42,837 nt of DNA from Clostridiaceae bacterium (GTDB taxonomy: Bacteria > Bacillota > Clostridia > Saccharofermentanales > DTU023). Of this stretch, positions 1-9,698 are shown piece by piece; positions within the stretch are counted from its first letter, which is position 1, and every line of letters starts with the position of its first letter. The stretch lies in the NCBI GenBank assembly GCA_012518845.1, contig JAAYRJ010000229.1:1-42837 (forward strand). Reading direction: 5' to 3'. The notes under the pieces are model-generated. The model was not told where the DNA came from. It saw only the letters and a list, made by a program, of their open reading frames with translations, and searched no databases. A program made the translations under genes and the position numbers.

Positions 1-30
1 GTCAATTTTAATAGAGTATGTGGAGGAAAT

Positions 31-165
31 ATGTTAGATATTTTAGTAATGTTATGGGAATTTTTTGTTAATAATTTCCTGACAAAGCCAGCCTATTTTA
101 TTGGCTTATTAGTAGCTGTAGGATATAAACATGAAAATCTTAAACTTTGGATCATTAAATATTGA
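31..165 (+). pseudogene. Possible truncated N-terminus of a PTS EIIC (SgaT/UlaA-like) protein, running into the ribokinase gene
   Basis: ATG at 31 after a good SD (GGAGG); reads MLDILVMLWEFFVNNFLTKPAYFIGLLVAVGYKHENLKLWIIKY*; the 'FFVNNFLTKPAYFIGLLVAVGY' part resembles EIIC N-termini, then the frame runs into the overlapping kinase gene. Confidence 0.45.
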
Positions 166-1033
166 TTACACTTACAGTGTAGACCATATTTTAGTTGGTG
201 GCGAAACTTTATCTGCAAGTGACCGAAATGTATATGCTGGAGGCAAGGGATTGAATCAATCCCTTGCCCTAGCACGTTCTGGTGCAGAAGTTTGGCATGC
301 TGGAGCTATTGGTGAAAATGATGGACACATCCTATTAGAAATATTAGAGACAAATCCGATCAATTTAGAATATCTTAGAATATTGCCCGGTGTTCCAAGT
401 GGTCATACTTTTATTCAAGTAGACAAAGATGGTCAAAATTGTATTTTAGTTTATGGCGGTTCAAATCATTTGATAACATATGAACAAATAGATGAAACTT
501 TATCTAATTTTGATCAGGGTGATTATCTTCTTTTACAAAATGAAATAAATGAAATTCCGTATCTAATGCAAGAGGCTCATAGTAAGGGAATGAAAATTGT
601 TTTGAATCCATCTCCCTTTGATGAAAAAATTGAAAAGATGCCTTTACAATATGTGGATTTTTTCTTGGTTAATGAAATTGAAGCAGCACAATTAGCTGAG
701 GGAGAATCAGATGAGGAGTTGTTAGATCAGCTGGTAAAAAAATTTCCAGATAGCCATGTCATCATGACAGTAGGTTCAGGAGGCTCCTATTATGCCCATA
801 AGACAATTAGAGAATATCATGATATATTTGATATTCAAGTTGTAGATACGACAGCAGCAGGTGATACATTTACCGGTTATTTTCTTAGTTCATATCTCGA
901 AGGAAAAAATCCAAAGGACTGTTTAAGAATTGCTTCTGCAGCCTCGGCTTTGGCTGTTTCAAAAGCAGGTGCAGGACCATCCATACCTACACTTCAAGAA
1001 GTCGGAAAGTTTCTATCAAAAGTAAATTTATAA
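131..1033 (+). CDS. PfkB-family sugar kinase, ribokinase-like
   Basis: N-terminal GSLNxDY..., GGKGLNQSLALARSGAEV motif, C-terminal DTTAAGDTFTGYF signature of PfkB kinases. Confidence 0.9.
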   Translation: MKILNFGSLNIDYTYSVDHILVGGETLSASDRNVYAGGKGLNQSLALARSGAEVWHAGAIGENDGHILLEILETNPINLEYLRILPGVPSGHTFIQVDKDGQNCILVYGGSNHLITYEQIDETLSNFDQGDYLLLQNEINEIPYLMQEAHSKGMKIVLNPSPFDEKIEKMPLQYVDFFLVNEIEAAQLAEGESDEELLDQLVKKFPDSHVIMTVGSGGSYYAHKTIREYHDIFDIQVVDTTAAGDTFTGYFLSSYLEGKNPKDCLRIASAASALAVSKAGAGPSIPTLQEVGKFLSKVNL

Positions 1034-1058
1034 ATATTTGTAATTTACATACCATTTA

Positions 1059-1099
1059 ACACACACTTTTTGTTTATTGAAAAAGTGTGTGTTTTTTAT
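1059..1099 (+). terminator. Intrinsic terminator
   Basis: acacacacttttt ... aaaaagtgtgtgt stem followed by tttttt. Confidence 0.85.
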
Positions 1100-1143
1100 A
1101 GGTTCAATCCACATAGATATTAATTGATAAATGAATAATTAGA

Positions 1144-1596
1144 CTATTCTCCCATAACTTGAAAAACAACATCTCTAACACGATCTCTAGTGTCACACTC
1201 TACCAAGGTAAGATTTTGCCAAGGCCCGATCGTAATTTTGCCGTCTGCGAATGGTATTGTGATAAATGGTGATAAAAGTGCAGCTTTAATGTGGCTAGAT
1301 CCGTTATCGTCATGCCAAGTTTCATGATGACGATAGTGAATAACCTTGCCTGTTTCATCTTGATAGGGAGAGAAAATATCTAAAGCTTCTTTCAAATCAT
1401 GATAAACAATGCCTGGCTCAAATTCGAGGGTAGTTAGACCTGCTACACCACCAGTTGTAAATCCGGTGATAATCCCAGATTTTATCCCTGCGTCACGACA
1501 CGCATCATTAACCGCTTGTTGGAAATCGTCTGTGATATCAATCATTCCCATATGTTTCTTAGTTTCATAAGTTTTTTTAGAAGTAATAACAGCCAT
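1144..1596 (-). CDS. YjbQ/UPF0047 family protein
   Basis: MAVITSKKTYETKKHMGMIDIT..., GxxHxKAALLSPFITIPFADGKITIGPWQNLTLVECD is the family signature; start moved to internal ATG at 1596 with SD gagagga. Confidence 0.85.
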   Translation of the reverse strand: MAVITSKKTYETKKHMGMIDITDDFQQAVNDACRDAGIKSGIITGFTTGGVAGLTTLEFEPGIVYHDLKEALDIFSPYQDETGKVIHYRHHETWHDDNGSSHIKAALLSPFITIPFADGKITIGPWQNLTLVECDTRDRVRDVVFQVMGE

Positions 1597-1704
1597 TTTC
1601 TGTCCTCTCTTATGTGAATTTTCTAAAATTTTTTGATTTTGGCATTTGATTGGTGATCTAATTATTAAGTCCTCTAAAGCAACAATAAAAATCATTCAGG
1701 TTAT

Positions 1705-2709
1705 TTATTTTGCATGAGCTGGACCAGTAGAATTCCTGACAATTAGTTTTGGTGGGACCAAAATTCTCAATGTTTGCTCTCTCCTATTTTTTATTTTATC
1801 GACTAAATGGTCGACTGCTTCAGATGCGACTACTTCATATTCTTGGGAAACACTTGTTAAAGTAGGTCTACAATATGTGCCCCATCTAATTCCATCAATT
1901 CCTATCACGGATACTTCTTTTGGTACTTTGATTTTACAGTCATTAAGTGCATTTAAGCATCCTATTGCCATAGGATCGCATTGTGCAAATATTGCAGTAT
2001 ATTTATCGAACAAATCTAGATTTGAGCGAACAAAATCATATCCATACTCAAGTTTACGATCAACTTTATTAATAAGTACGTCTTTTTCATTCAAATCATA
2101 TTCTGACAAAGCCTGAAAAAAACCACTAGTGCGATCATCAAATTCATGACCTTCTGAAGTTAAGGTAATAAACTTTCTGTGTTCAAATTCTAGCAAATGC
2201 TTTCCGGCTAAATAACCACACATAAATTGATTAGTATCAATTAAATCAATAGTTTCGAGCAAAAGATCATTAAAATATTGGACATAGACATGCGGAATTT
2301 TGAGATCGTTTAGATATTCCTCAATATCTGTATTAAAGAGTCGTTTAATTATAATATAACCCTCTACTATTCCAGTACTTGTTAGCCCTTTGATTCGATC
2401 AAGCAATTCATCTTCGCTACACGTAATAATGACAGGAAAATAATTTCTATTTTTTACTTCAGTGAACAAAACGTTATATAAACTTAAAAGATAATCGTCT
2501 GTCTCATCGTATTCAGTAGTAGCAACAGCTATAGCTTTGTTTACATAAGGAGCATGGCCTGGTTTTAGTTTCTTGTACCCATATTCTTTAGCTAGATTAC
2601 GAATTCTCTCCTTCGTTTCAGCTGATATCTGGTGACTATCGTTTAAACTCCTCGAAACGGTAGATTGACTGACGCCAGCAAGCTCCGCTAATTCTCTAGT
2701 AGTAATCAT
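1705..2709 (-). CDS. LacI-family transcriptional regulator
   Basis: N-terminal MITTRELAELAGVSQSTVSRSLNDSHQISAETKERI HTH; periplasmic-binding-like C domain. Confidence 0.93.
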   Translation of the reverse strand: MITTRELAELAGVSQSTVSRSLNDSHQISAETKERIRNLAKEYGYKKLKPGHAPYVNKAIAVATTEYDETDDYLLSLYNVLFTEVKNRNYFPVIITCSEDELLDRIKGLTSTGIVEGYIIIKRLFNTDIEEYLNDLKIPHVYVQYFNDLLLETIDLIDTNQFMCGYLAGKHLLEFEHRKFITLTSEGHEFDDRTSGFFQALSEYDLNEKDVLINKVDRKLEYGYDFVRSNLDLFDKYTAIFAQCDPMAIGCLNALNDCKIKVPKEVSVIGIDGIRWGTYCRPTLTSVSQEYEVVASEAVDHLVDKIKNRREQTLRILVPPKLIVRNSTGPAHAK

Positions 2710-2891
2710 CTTATATTATCTCCAAGACTCAAAAGCTTCATTACGCATCAAGACGCATTCTTGTGATTTGTGCTTTTGAATGTATTATACATCATCAATT
2801 AAACTTTGTCATTGCATGGATTGTGCATATTGAGAATGAAATTAAAATATATTGAGCGTATTGCACAAAGAACTTAGGCTATGCATTAATG

Positions 2892-2933
2892 ATGCGCAAA
2901 TTAACGCAATATTCGTTGATTTTATGCGCAAAA
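2892..2933 (+). promoter_or_regulatory. Candidate operator region: direct repeats ATGCGCAAA spaced 32 bp
   Basis: atgcgcaaa at 2892-2900 and atgcgcaaaa at 2924-2933, in the divergent lacI / ABC intergenic region; related ttgtgcat (2821) and ttgcacaa (2861) nearby. Confidence 0.4.
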
Positions 2934-3023
2934 AAGGATAAATTATGAGTAATCAGGAATATAAAATTTAATAGAATACAAGAATATAGGTTCTATTAGT
3001 CGGGAATGAGGTGATTAAAAAGT

Positions 3024-4538
3024 ATGAGTAAAAAAAGTAAAGAATATTTACTAGAGATGAATGATATCACTGTTCGTTTTCCTGGTGTCCTAGCTTTAGA
3101 CAAAGTACATTTTGACATGTATCCAGGTGAGGTACATGCTCTTTTGGGAGAAAATGGGGCAGGAAAATCAACAATTATGAAAGCGTTAGCGGGTGTCAAT
3201 AGACATTATGAAGGAGAAATAATCTGGAAAGGCGAACCAATAAAAGCTGAATCTATAGTGGAACAAAATGAAAGAGGGATTAGTATCATCTTTCAAGAAA
3301 TGAATTTGTTACCAAATTTAACGGTTGCAGAAAATATCTTTTTTGGAAGACATCCGACAGACAGTATGGGTATGGTTTTATGGGATAAAATGAACAATGA
3401 TGCAAGGGAACTTCTAGATTCAATTGGAACAAATATACGAGAGGATGCGTTGATTAAAGATTTGACAGTCGGCGCAATGCAAATGGTAGAAATCGCAAAG
3501 GCACTGTCGTTTGAGTCAGATTTGGTGATTATGGATGAACCTACCTCTGCATTAACAAACAAGGAAACAGAAAATTTATTTGAAGTTATCGAAAAATTAA
3601 AACAGCGTGATGTGGGAATTGTATATATTTCACATAGGCTTGAAGAGATTGATTTACTTGCAGATAGAATCACAATTCTTCGAGATGGAAAATATATTTT
3701 AACTGAAAAAAAGGAAAATCTTTCTCGTGAGGATCTTATCTCAAATATGGTCGGTAGGGAAATAGATGATTTTTATCCTCGAGTAGAAGTTGAAGTAGGA
3801 GACATTGCACTAAAGGTTGAAAATCTCAATCAAGAGCTTAATGGTTTAAAAGACATTAGCTTTTTTGCTAGAGCAGGTGAAACGACTGGATTTTATGGCT
3901 TAATGGGTGCAGGACGTACGGAATTAATGCGAGCAATTTATGGTGCTGATCATTATGATTCTGGGGACGTCTACATATGGGGAGAAAAAACGAATATAAA
4001 ATCCTGTGAGGATGGTAAAAATAAAGGCATAGCCTTCTTGACAGAGGATAGAAAAACTCAAGGACTTATTCTAGATTTTTCGATTAGCGAAAATATATCA
4101 ATTACTAATATAGACGCTCTAATTAGCAATTTTAAAATTAACTTAAAAGAAGAAAAGGAAAGAAATCAAGAGTTAGTCTCTAAGCTTCAAGTAAAGACTC
4201 CATCTATACAGCAAAAGACGTTGAATTTATCTGGTGGTAATCAGCAGAAAGTGGTTATCTGCAAATGGTTGAATTCTGACTCCAATATATTTATTTTTGA
4301 TGAACCAACACGAGGTATTGATGTTGGAGCAAAGACAGAAATTTATTCAATAATAAATAGTTTAAAAGAAGAGGGTAATGCTGTGATAGTAGTAACTTCG
4401 GAACTTCCCGAATTGTTGGGTGTGAGTGACCATATTTATGTTATGAGTAATGGAAGAATCAGTGGTGAATTTGATAACGATACACTAGCCACTGCAAATC
4501 AAAAAAGTGTAATGCGTTACGCAACTAAAGAATATTAA
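3024..4538 (+). CDS. Sugar ABC transporter ATP-binding protein (CUT2, RbsA/MglA type)
   Basis: Two ABC domains; GENGAGKST, LTEDRKTQGL, LSGGNQQKVVICKWL, DEPTRGIDVGAKTEIY. Confidence 0.95.
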   Translation: MSKKSKEYLLEMNDITVRFPGVLALDKVHFDMYPGEVHALLGENGAGKSTIMKALAGVNRHYEGEIIWKGEPIKAESIVEQNERGISIIFQEMNLLPNLTVAENIFFGRHPTDSMGMVLWDKMNNDARELLDSIGTNIREDALIKDLTVGAMQMVEIAKALSFESDLVIMDEPTSALTNKETENLFEVIEKLKQRDVGIVYISHRLEEIDLLADRITILRDGKYILTEKKENLSREDLISNMVGREIDDFYPRVEVEVGDIALKVENLNQELNGLKDISFFARAGETTGFYGLMGAGRTELMRAIYGADHYDSGDVYIWGEKTNIKSCEDGKNKGIAFLTEDRKTQGLILDFSISENISITNIDALISNFKINLKEEKERNQELVSKLQVKTPSIQQKTLNLSGGNQQKVVICKWLNSDSNIFIFDEPTRGIDVGAKTEIYSIINSLKEEGNAVIVVTSELPELLGVSDHIYVMSNGRISGEFDNDTLATANQKSVMRYATKEY

Positions 4539-4552
4539 TAGAGGAAATATAA

Positions 4553-5506
4553 ATGGCTACTAAAAAGAAAATAAATTTTGGAGATAAGTCGTCTTTAATC
4601 GTATTAATCGCGCTAATAATTTTGCTAGGTCTATTAGAACCAGCATTTGCGACTGTCAATAATGCTATCAATATCTTACAACAAGTTACAGTTGTAGCAA
4701 TATTGGCTTTGGGTGTAAATATTGTAATTTTTACTGGTGGAATTGACATTTCAGTTGGTGCCGTTGTTGCATTGAGTGGTATTGTCCTTGGGAAAATAGT
4801 TGTAGATGCAGGCTTACCCATGTTTGTGGGTATTGTTTTATCTTTATTAGTTGCTTTATTTTGTGGTGTTTTTAATGGTGTAATGATTTCTAAATTTAAA
4901 TTGCAACCAATGATCGCCACTTTAGCGATGCAGTCTATGGCAAGGGGTCTAGCTTTAACAATAGCAGGTGGAAAAACTATTTCAGGATATCCAGAATCAT
5001 TTTTGTATCTCGGACAAGGTAATGTCTTTGGAACGAAAATCCCTGTTCAAATAGTATTGATGATTGCATTGTTTATAATTTTTCATTTTATTATGAGGTA
5101 TCGTAAATTTGGTAGATATATTTACGCAATTGGGGGTAATGAAGAAGCTTCCAGGTTATCTGGTATCAATGTCGATAGATACAAAATACTAGCATATAGT
5201 ATCTCAGGTTTGATGGCAGGTGTCACATCACTTGTTTTAGTAGCAAAACTTAATTCTGCACAGCCAGTTGCTGGTTTGGAATATGAAATGGATGCCATAG
5301 CATCATGTGTTATAGGTGGATCCAGTTTGCTCGGAGGACAAGGTAGTGTGTGGGGAACTTTTATTGGTGCCATTATTATTGTTATTATTCGTAATGGTTT
5401 AAATTTAATGGGAATTTCTTCCAATTTACAAAAGTTTGTAATAGGTCTTGTTATCTTGCTAGCAGTCCTAGCTGACTCATTCCGTAACAGAAAAAAATTA
5501 CAATAA
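4553..5506 (+). CDS. Sugar ABC transporter permease (CUT2, RbsC type)
   Basis: Polytopic; FTGGIDISVGAVVALSG, AIGGNEEASRLSGINVDRYK motifs. Confidence 0.94.
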   Translation: MATKKKINFGDKSSLIVLIALIILLGLLEPAFATVNNAINILQQVTVVAILALGVNIVIFTGGIDISVGAVVALSGIVLGKIVVDAGLPMFVGIVLSLLVALFCGVFNGVMISKFKLQPMIATLAMQSMARGLALTIAGGKTISGYPESFLYLGQGNVFGTKIPVQIVLMIALFIIFHFIMRYRKFGRYIYAIGGNEEASRLSGINVDRYKILAYSISGLMAGVTSLVLVAKLNSAQPVAGLEYEMDAIASCVIGGSSLLGGQGSVWGTFIGAIIIVIIRNGLNLMGISSNLQKFVIGLVILLAVLADSFRNRKKLQ

Positions 5507-5581
5507 AGATTACTTATTTTCAAGACGATTTGAAATATCAAAGTTACTTGCTTTGAAAAAAATAGAAATAGGAGAAAGAGA

Positions 5582-6640
5582 ATGAAATTCAAAAAAATTA
5601 TTGCATTAATGTTAGCTACGTTGATGATGTTGTCATTGGTAGCTTGCGGAGGAGGAGAAAGTACTTCCGATGATAGTGGTAGTAGCGAGGCGGAAGCTGT
5701 TGAACCTTCAGCTGATTCAGATACTGAAGAGGTTAGTTCAGATGCTGAAGAAGACTCTAGCGCTACTGATGGCGATATCCAGATTGCGTATATTGTCAAA
5801 GCTTTAACAGACGAATTTTGGGAAGATATGCAAGCAGGTGCCTTTGCTTATGCGGAAGAAGTAGGTGTCGAAATAGATTTCCAAGCACCACCTAAAGAAA
5901 CGGACGTAGAACAACAAGTTAATATGGTTGAAAATGCTGTTGTTAAAGGTTATGACGCAATAATTTTATCAGCGGCAGACTCTAAAGCATTAATTCCAGC
6001 AATTATTACTGCAAATGAAGCGGACATTCCAGTCATCTTAGTTAATGACACAATTGACATGGATGAGCTAGAAAACTCAGGTGGCTATGTAGAAACGTAT
6101 GTAGGTATTGATCAATACGAGGCAGCTTCTTTAGCGGGAAAACATGCAGCGGAAAATATTGAAGATGGTAAAGTTGCATACTTAGAAGGTATTTCTGGTG
6201 TTCAAGCTTTGCAAGATCGTTTAGATGGATTTAAAGATCAAGTTTCTGACTTTGAAATTGTTGCTTCCCAAACGGCAAACAATGATAGGAATGAAGGATA
6301 TAATGTAACGCAAAATATTTTATCTGCAAATCCAGAGGTTAATGTAATTTGGGCCGTTAATGCTGAAATGGGACAAGGTGCCATACAAGCTATACAACAA
6401 GGAGGTTTTGAAAACATTGCAGTTTATGATTTTGATGCAGCCTCCGATGATATTGCTGCGGTACAAAACGGAACTTTAACTGGAACGGTAGCACAGTATC
6501 CAGAACTTCAAGCAGAAGGCGCTATTCAAGCCTGTTTGGATATTTTAGATGGTAAAGAATTAGAAGCACATACAAAAACAAAGGCTGAATTAATAACATT
6601 AGATAATGTAGAAGAGTTTATAGCTAATAAAAATAACTAG
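5582..6640 (+). CDS. Sugar ABC transporter substrate-binding lipoprotein (CUT2, RbsB type)
   Basis: Lipobox LSLVACGGG; acidic linker; periplasmic binding protein fold motifs. Confidence 0.93.
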   Translation: MKFKKIIALMLATLMMLSLVACGGGESTSDDSGSSEAEAVEPSADSDTEEVSSDAEEDSSATDGDIQIAYIVKALTDEFWEDMQAGAFAYAEEVGVEIDFQAPPKETDVEQQVNMVENAVVKGYDAIILSAADSKALIPAIITANEADIPVILVNDTIDMDELENSGGYVETYVGIDQYEAASLAGKHAAENIEDGKVAYLEGISGVQALQDRLDGFKDQVSDFEIVASQTANNDRNEGYNVTQNILSANPEVNVIWAVNAEMGQGAIQAIQQGGFENIAVYDFDAASDDIAAVQNGTLTGTVAQYPELQAEGAIQACLDILDGKELEAHTKTKAELITLDNVEEFIANKNN

Positions 6641-6690
6641 GACTTAAAGGTGTTAGTTTCTTGATAGAATTAGCAAAGTTCAAATCATAT

Positions 6691-6728
6691 AATAGGCTCC
6701 ACCCTGCTGTGCATATGGAGCTTATTAT
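6691..6728 (+). terminator. Hairpin downstream of SBP gene
   Basis: aataggctcca ... tggagcttatt stem; tail only moderately T-rich. Confidence 0.5.
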
Positions 6729-6807
6729 TCAAAAAGTTCCACAAACGTTTTCGGAAATAATTGATGAATAATAAATACAATAATTAACCTAATCTAGGAG
6801 GATTTTC

Positions 6808-7596
6808 ATGAAATTTGATAGAAGCGCATGCATAGAAACACTTTATACAGAAATTGATTTTTATGATCGTATAGAAGCAGCAAGTAATGATGGATTTAAG
6901 TACATTGAGTTTTGGAGTAGAGACGACAAAGATATAGATAAAATAACAGAACTCACGAAGAAACATAATATTAAAGTAGCTAGCTTTAACGGTGATGCAG
7001 ATCTATCTTTGGTTGATCCTAATCAAAAAAAAGAATACCTAGAGTATCTTAAAAAGTCTGTAGAAATAGCCAAGAAGCTTGATTCAGTTGCTGTAACAAT
7101 CCATTCTAACGGATTGGGAGATGGTGGTGTTGTCATTAATGATTATGCGCATTTATCAGATACAGTGAAAATTTGCACAATGTATGACACTTTAAAAGAA
7201 TGTGCCAAAATCTCTGAAGAGAGTGGTATTCGCATGAATCTTGAAATGCTCAATATCACGACAGATCATGTCGGTAATTATCTTGCAACAACCAGGATGG
7301 CTGCAGAGCTAACCGAGATGGTAGGTTCCGAATATATTAAGATTCTTTATGATGTCTATCACATGCAACTTAATGAAGGTAGTATTTGTGACAACATTTC
7401 TAAATATATTGATCAAATTGGTCATGTACATGTAGCAGATGTCCCGGGTCGTCACGAACCAGGGACAGGAGAAATAAATTACCACAATGTCTACAAGCAT
7501 CTTGAAAAATGTGGTTATGAAGGAATTGTAGGTTACGAATTATATCCTCAAAGTTCAACTGAAAAAGCTGTAGAAGCAATTTTTCAAAAATCTTGA
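6808..7596 (+). CDS. Sugar phosphate isomerase/epimerase, hydroxypyruvate isomerase-like TIM barrel (IolH/IolI-like)
   Basis: GHVHVADVPGRHEPGTGEINY motif and overall AP-endonuclease family 2 pattern. Confidence 0.85.
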   Translation: MKFDRSACIETLYTEIDFYDRIEAASNDGFKYIEFWSRDDKDIDKITELTKKHNIKVASFNGDADLSLVDPNQKKEYLEYLKKSVEIAKKLDSVAVTIHSNGLGDGGVVINDYAHLSDTVKICTMYDTLKECAKISEESGIRMNLEMLNITTDHVGNYLATTRMAAELTEMVGSEYIKILYDVYHMQLNEGSICDNISKYIDQIGHVHVADVPGRHEPGTGEINYHNVYKHLEKCGYEGIVGYELYPQSSTEKAVEAIFQKS

Positions 7597-7639
7597 TGAT
7601 CAACTAATAAGAAGAATGCTTTATTAAACAAAAATTATC

Positions 7640-8533
7640 GTGAGAAAAATAATGAGTAATATTAAACTGGGTATTGCACCAATTGGTTGGACAAATGATG
7701 ATATGCCGGAATTGGGTGGCGAGAATACTTTTGAACAATGTATAAGTGAAATTGCGTTGGCTGGCTATGAAGGTACTGAGGTGGGTGGAAAATTTCCTAA
7801 AGATCCAATTAAGTTAAAGAAAGCACTTGATTTACGAAAGTTAGAAATTGCTAGTAAATGGTTTGGATCTACGTTATGTGAAGATAGTTTTGAAAAAAAT
7901 AAAGATGCTTTTACAAAGAAACTCGATTATTTAGAGACATTGGGCGCATCAAGAATTAATGTCTGTGAAATGACGGGAAATTTATTTGCACAACAAGTTT
8001 CAATGTTTGGAGAGAATAAGCCAGTTGCTACAAGAGAACAGTGGGAACGCTTTTGTTCCGGACTAAATAAATTAGGCGAAATTGCGAACAAACGAGGCTT
8101 CGAGCTTTGTTATCATCATCACATGGCAACGATTGTTCAGACGGTCGATGAGACAAAACGATTACTAGAAGATACAGATGAAAGATATGTTCATTTGTGC
8201 TTTGATTCTGGTCACTTCCGGTTTTCAGAAGAAGATCCTATTAGAGCAGCTAATTTATTCAAAAGAAGAGTAAAACATATACACTTCAAAGACATACGTG
8301 AAGAAAAAATGACGATCGCAATCAAGGAAGGATATCCTTTTAGAAAAGCAGTAAGAGAAGGATGCTTTACAGTTCCTGGCGATGGAATGATAGATTTTTC
8401 TGAATTAGTTAAAATTTTTATAGAAGATGGCTATAAGGGCTGGATAATAGTTGAAGCAGAACAAGATCCTAATATAGCAAATCCATTTGAATACGCTTTA
8501 AAAGCTAAAAAATATTTAGCCGAGATTTTCTAA
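7640..8533 (+). CDS. IolE-like inosose dehydratase / AP-endonuclease-2 family protein (copy 1)
   Basis: LGIAPIGWTNDDMPELGGENTFEQCISEIALAGYEGTEVG; CYHHHMATIVQT; CFDSGHFRF; GDGMIDFSEL...GWIIVEAEQDP. True start may be the ATG at 7652. Confidence 0.9.
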   Translation: MRKIMSNIKLGIAPIGWTNDDMPELGGENTFEQCISEIALAGYEGTEVGGKFPKDPIKLKKALDLRKLEIASKWFGSTLCEDSFEKNKDAFTKKLDYLETLGASRINVCEMTGNLFAQQVSMFGENKPVATREQWERFCSGLNKLGEIANKRGFELCYHHHMATIVQTVDETKRLLEDTDERYVHLCFDSGHFRFSEEDPIRAANLFKRRVKHIHFKDIREEKMTIAIKEGYPFRKAVREGCFTVPGDGMIDFSELVKIFIEDGYKGWIIVEAEQDPNIANPFEYALKAKKYLAEIF

Positions 8534-8617
8534 AAAATTAATAAGGAATTAGATACACAAGTTTTGAAAGTACCAATAATAGATAAAAATAATAGTTAGA
8601 TTAGGAGTTGTGCACGC

Positions 8618-9652
8618 ATGAAAAAAGTTAAATTAGCAGTGATTGGTGCAGGAAATGTCGGTAGAATTCATGTTGAAAATATTGTTAATAAATTAGATAA
8701 CGCAGAGTTAGTTGCAGTTTCTGATTTTTATCCTGAGAAATATAATGAAATTGCTTCAGAAAAAGGTTGGCCGCTAGCAAGAAAAGAATATCGAGAGATT
8801 TTAAAAGATGAAGAAGTAGATGCAGTGGTTATAGCAACTCCAGCAGCTTTACATGGTGATATGATCATAGAATCAGCAAAAGCAGGAAAAGATGTTTTTT
8901 GCGAAAAACCATTAGACTATGACAAAGAAAAAATAGTAGAGATAATGAAAATTGTAGAAGAAACTGGAATTAAGCTACAAATTGGTTTTAATAGGAGATT
9001 TGATAAGAACTTCATGAAAGCCAAAGAGCTTGTTGAAACTGGTAAGCTTGGTGATATTCATGTTATAAAAATTACTTCGAGGGATCCATCTCCGCCAGGA
9101 ATGGAGTATTTTACAGCTCCAGGTGGTGAGCATTGTTCTATTTATACTGATACAACAATCCATGATTTTGATATGGTTAGATTTTTTAATCCTGCAGAAG
9201 TAGTTGAAGTTTATGCAATGGGATCTAAATTAATCAATAAAGATGTAGAGGAAATTACAAGAGATGATACCTGTGTAATTACCCTAAGATTTGAAGATGA
9301 TTCATTAGCGGTGATTGACAATAGTTGGGAGGCAGTATACGGGTACGATCAAAGGTCAGAAGTTTTTGGGACCAAAGGTGCGGTAACAGTAGAAAATGAT
9401 GTTTTTTCCGAAACAACTCTACACGCCACAGAAGGAATAATTTCAGAAAAACCATTAGTTACGATTAAAGATCGCTATGGTGAGTCATATGCAAATGAAA
9501 TTAAGGCTTTTGTAGATGCGATTCAAAATGATGCCAAAGTTCCAGTAGATGCATATGACGGTTTAATTTCTATTGTTATAGCGGATGCTGCTAGACTTTC
9601 TGCTGAAGAAAATAGACCAATAAAAATTAAAGAACTTATGCCAGAAATGTGA
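8618..9652 (+). CDS. Gfo/Idh/MocA oxidoreductase, inositol dehydrogenase-like
   Basis: GAGNVGRIHVENI Rossmann motif; CEKPLDYD; GFNRRFDKNF; IHDFDMVRFF; WEAVYGYDQRSEVFGTKG. Confidence 0.9.
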   Translation: MKKVKLAVIGAGNVGRIHVENIVNKLDNAELVAVSDFYPEKYNEIASEKGWPLARKEYREILKDEEVDAVVIATPAALHGDMIIESAKAGKDVFCEKPLDYDKEKIVEIMKIVEETGIKLQIGFNRRFDKNFMKAKELVETGKLGDIHVIKITSRDPSPPGMEYFTAPGGEHCSIYTDTTIHDFDMVRFFNPAEVVEVYAMGSKLINKDVEEITRDDTCVITLRFEDDSLAVIDNSWEAVYGYDQRSEVFGTKGAVTVENDVFSETTLHATEGIISEKPLVTIKDRYGESYANEIKAFVDAIQNDAKVPVDAYDGLISIVIADAARLSAEENRPIKIKELMPEM

Positions 9653-9698
9653 AGTAGTTAAAGATTAAAGATAAAGTTATTAGGCTAGGAGAGAAAAA

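Noticed and set aside
131-1033. PfkB kinase as the missing IolC
   Set aside because: Motifs and context look ribokinase-like and it lies ~29 kb from the iolB/iolD operon; cannot be fully excluded without alignment.
3293-3673. 126-aa minus-strand ORF (and similar antisense ORFs at 4525, 7309, 22252, 23634, 35862, 37038, 40740)
   Set aside because: All overlap strongly supported CDSs on the other strand or frame, without plausible start context or family motifs.
5122-5799. 225-aa minus-strand ORF across permease and SBP genes
   Set aside because: Antisense to two well-supported CDSs; low-complexity translation; no recognisable domain.
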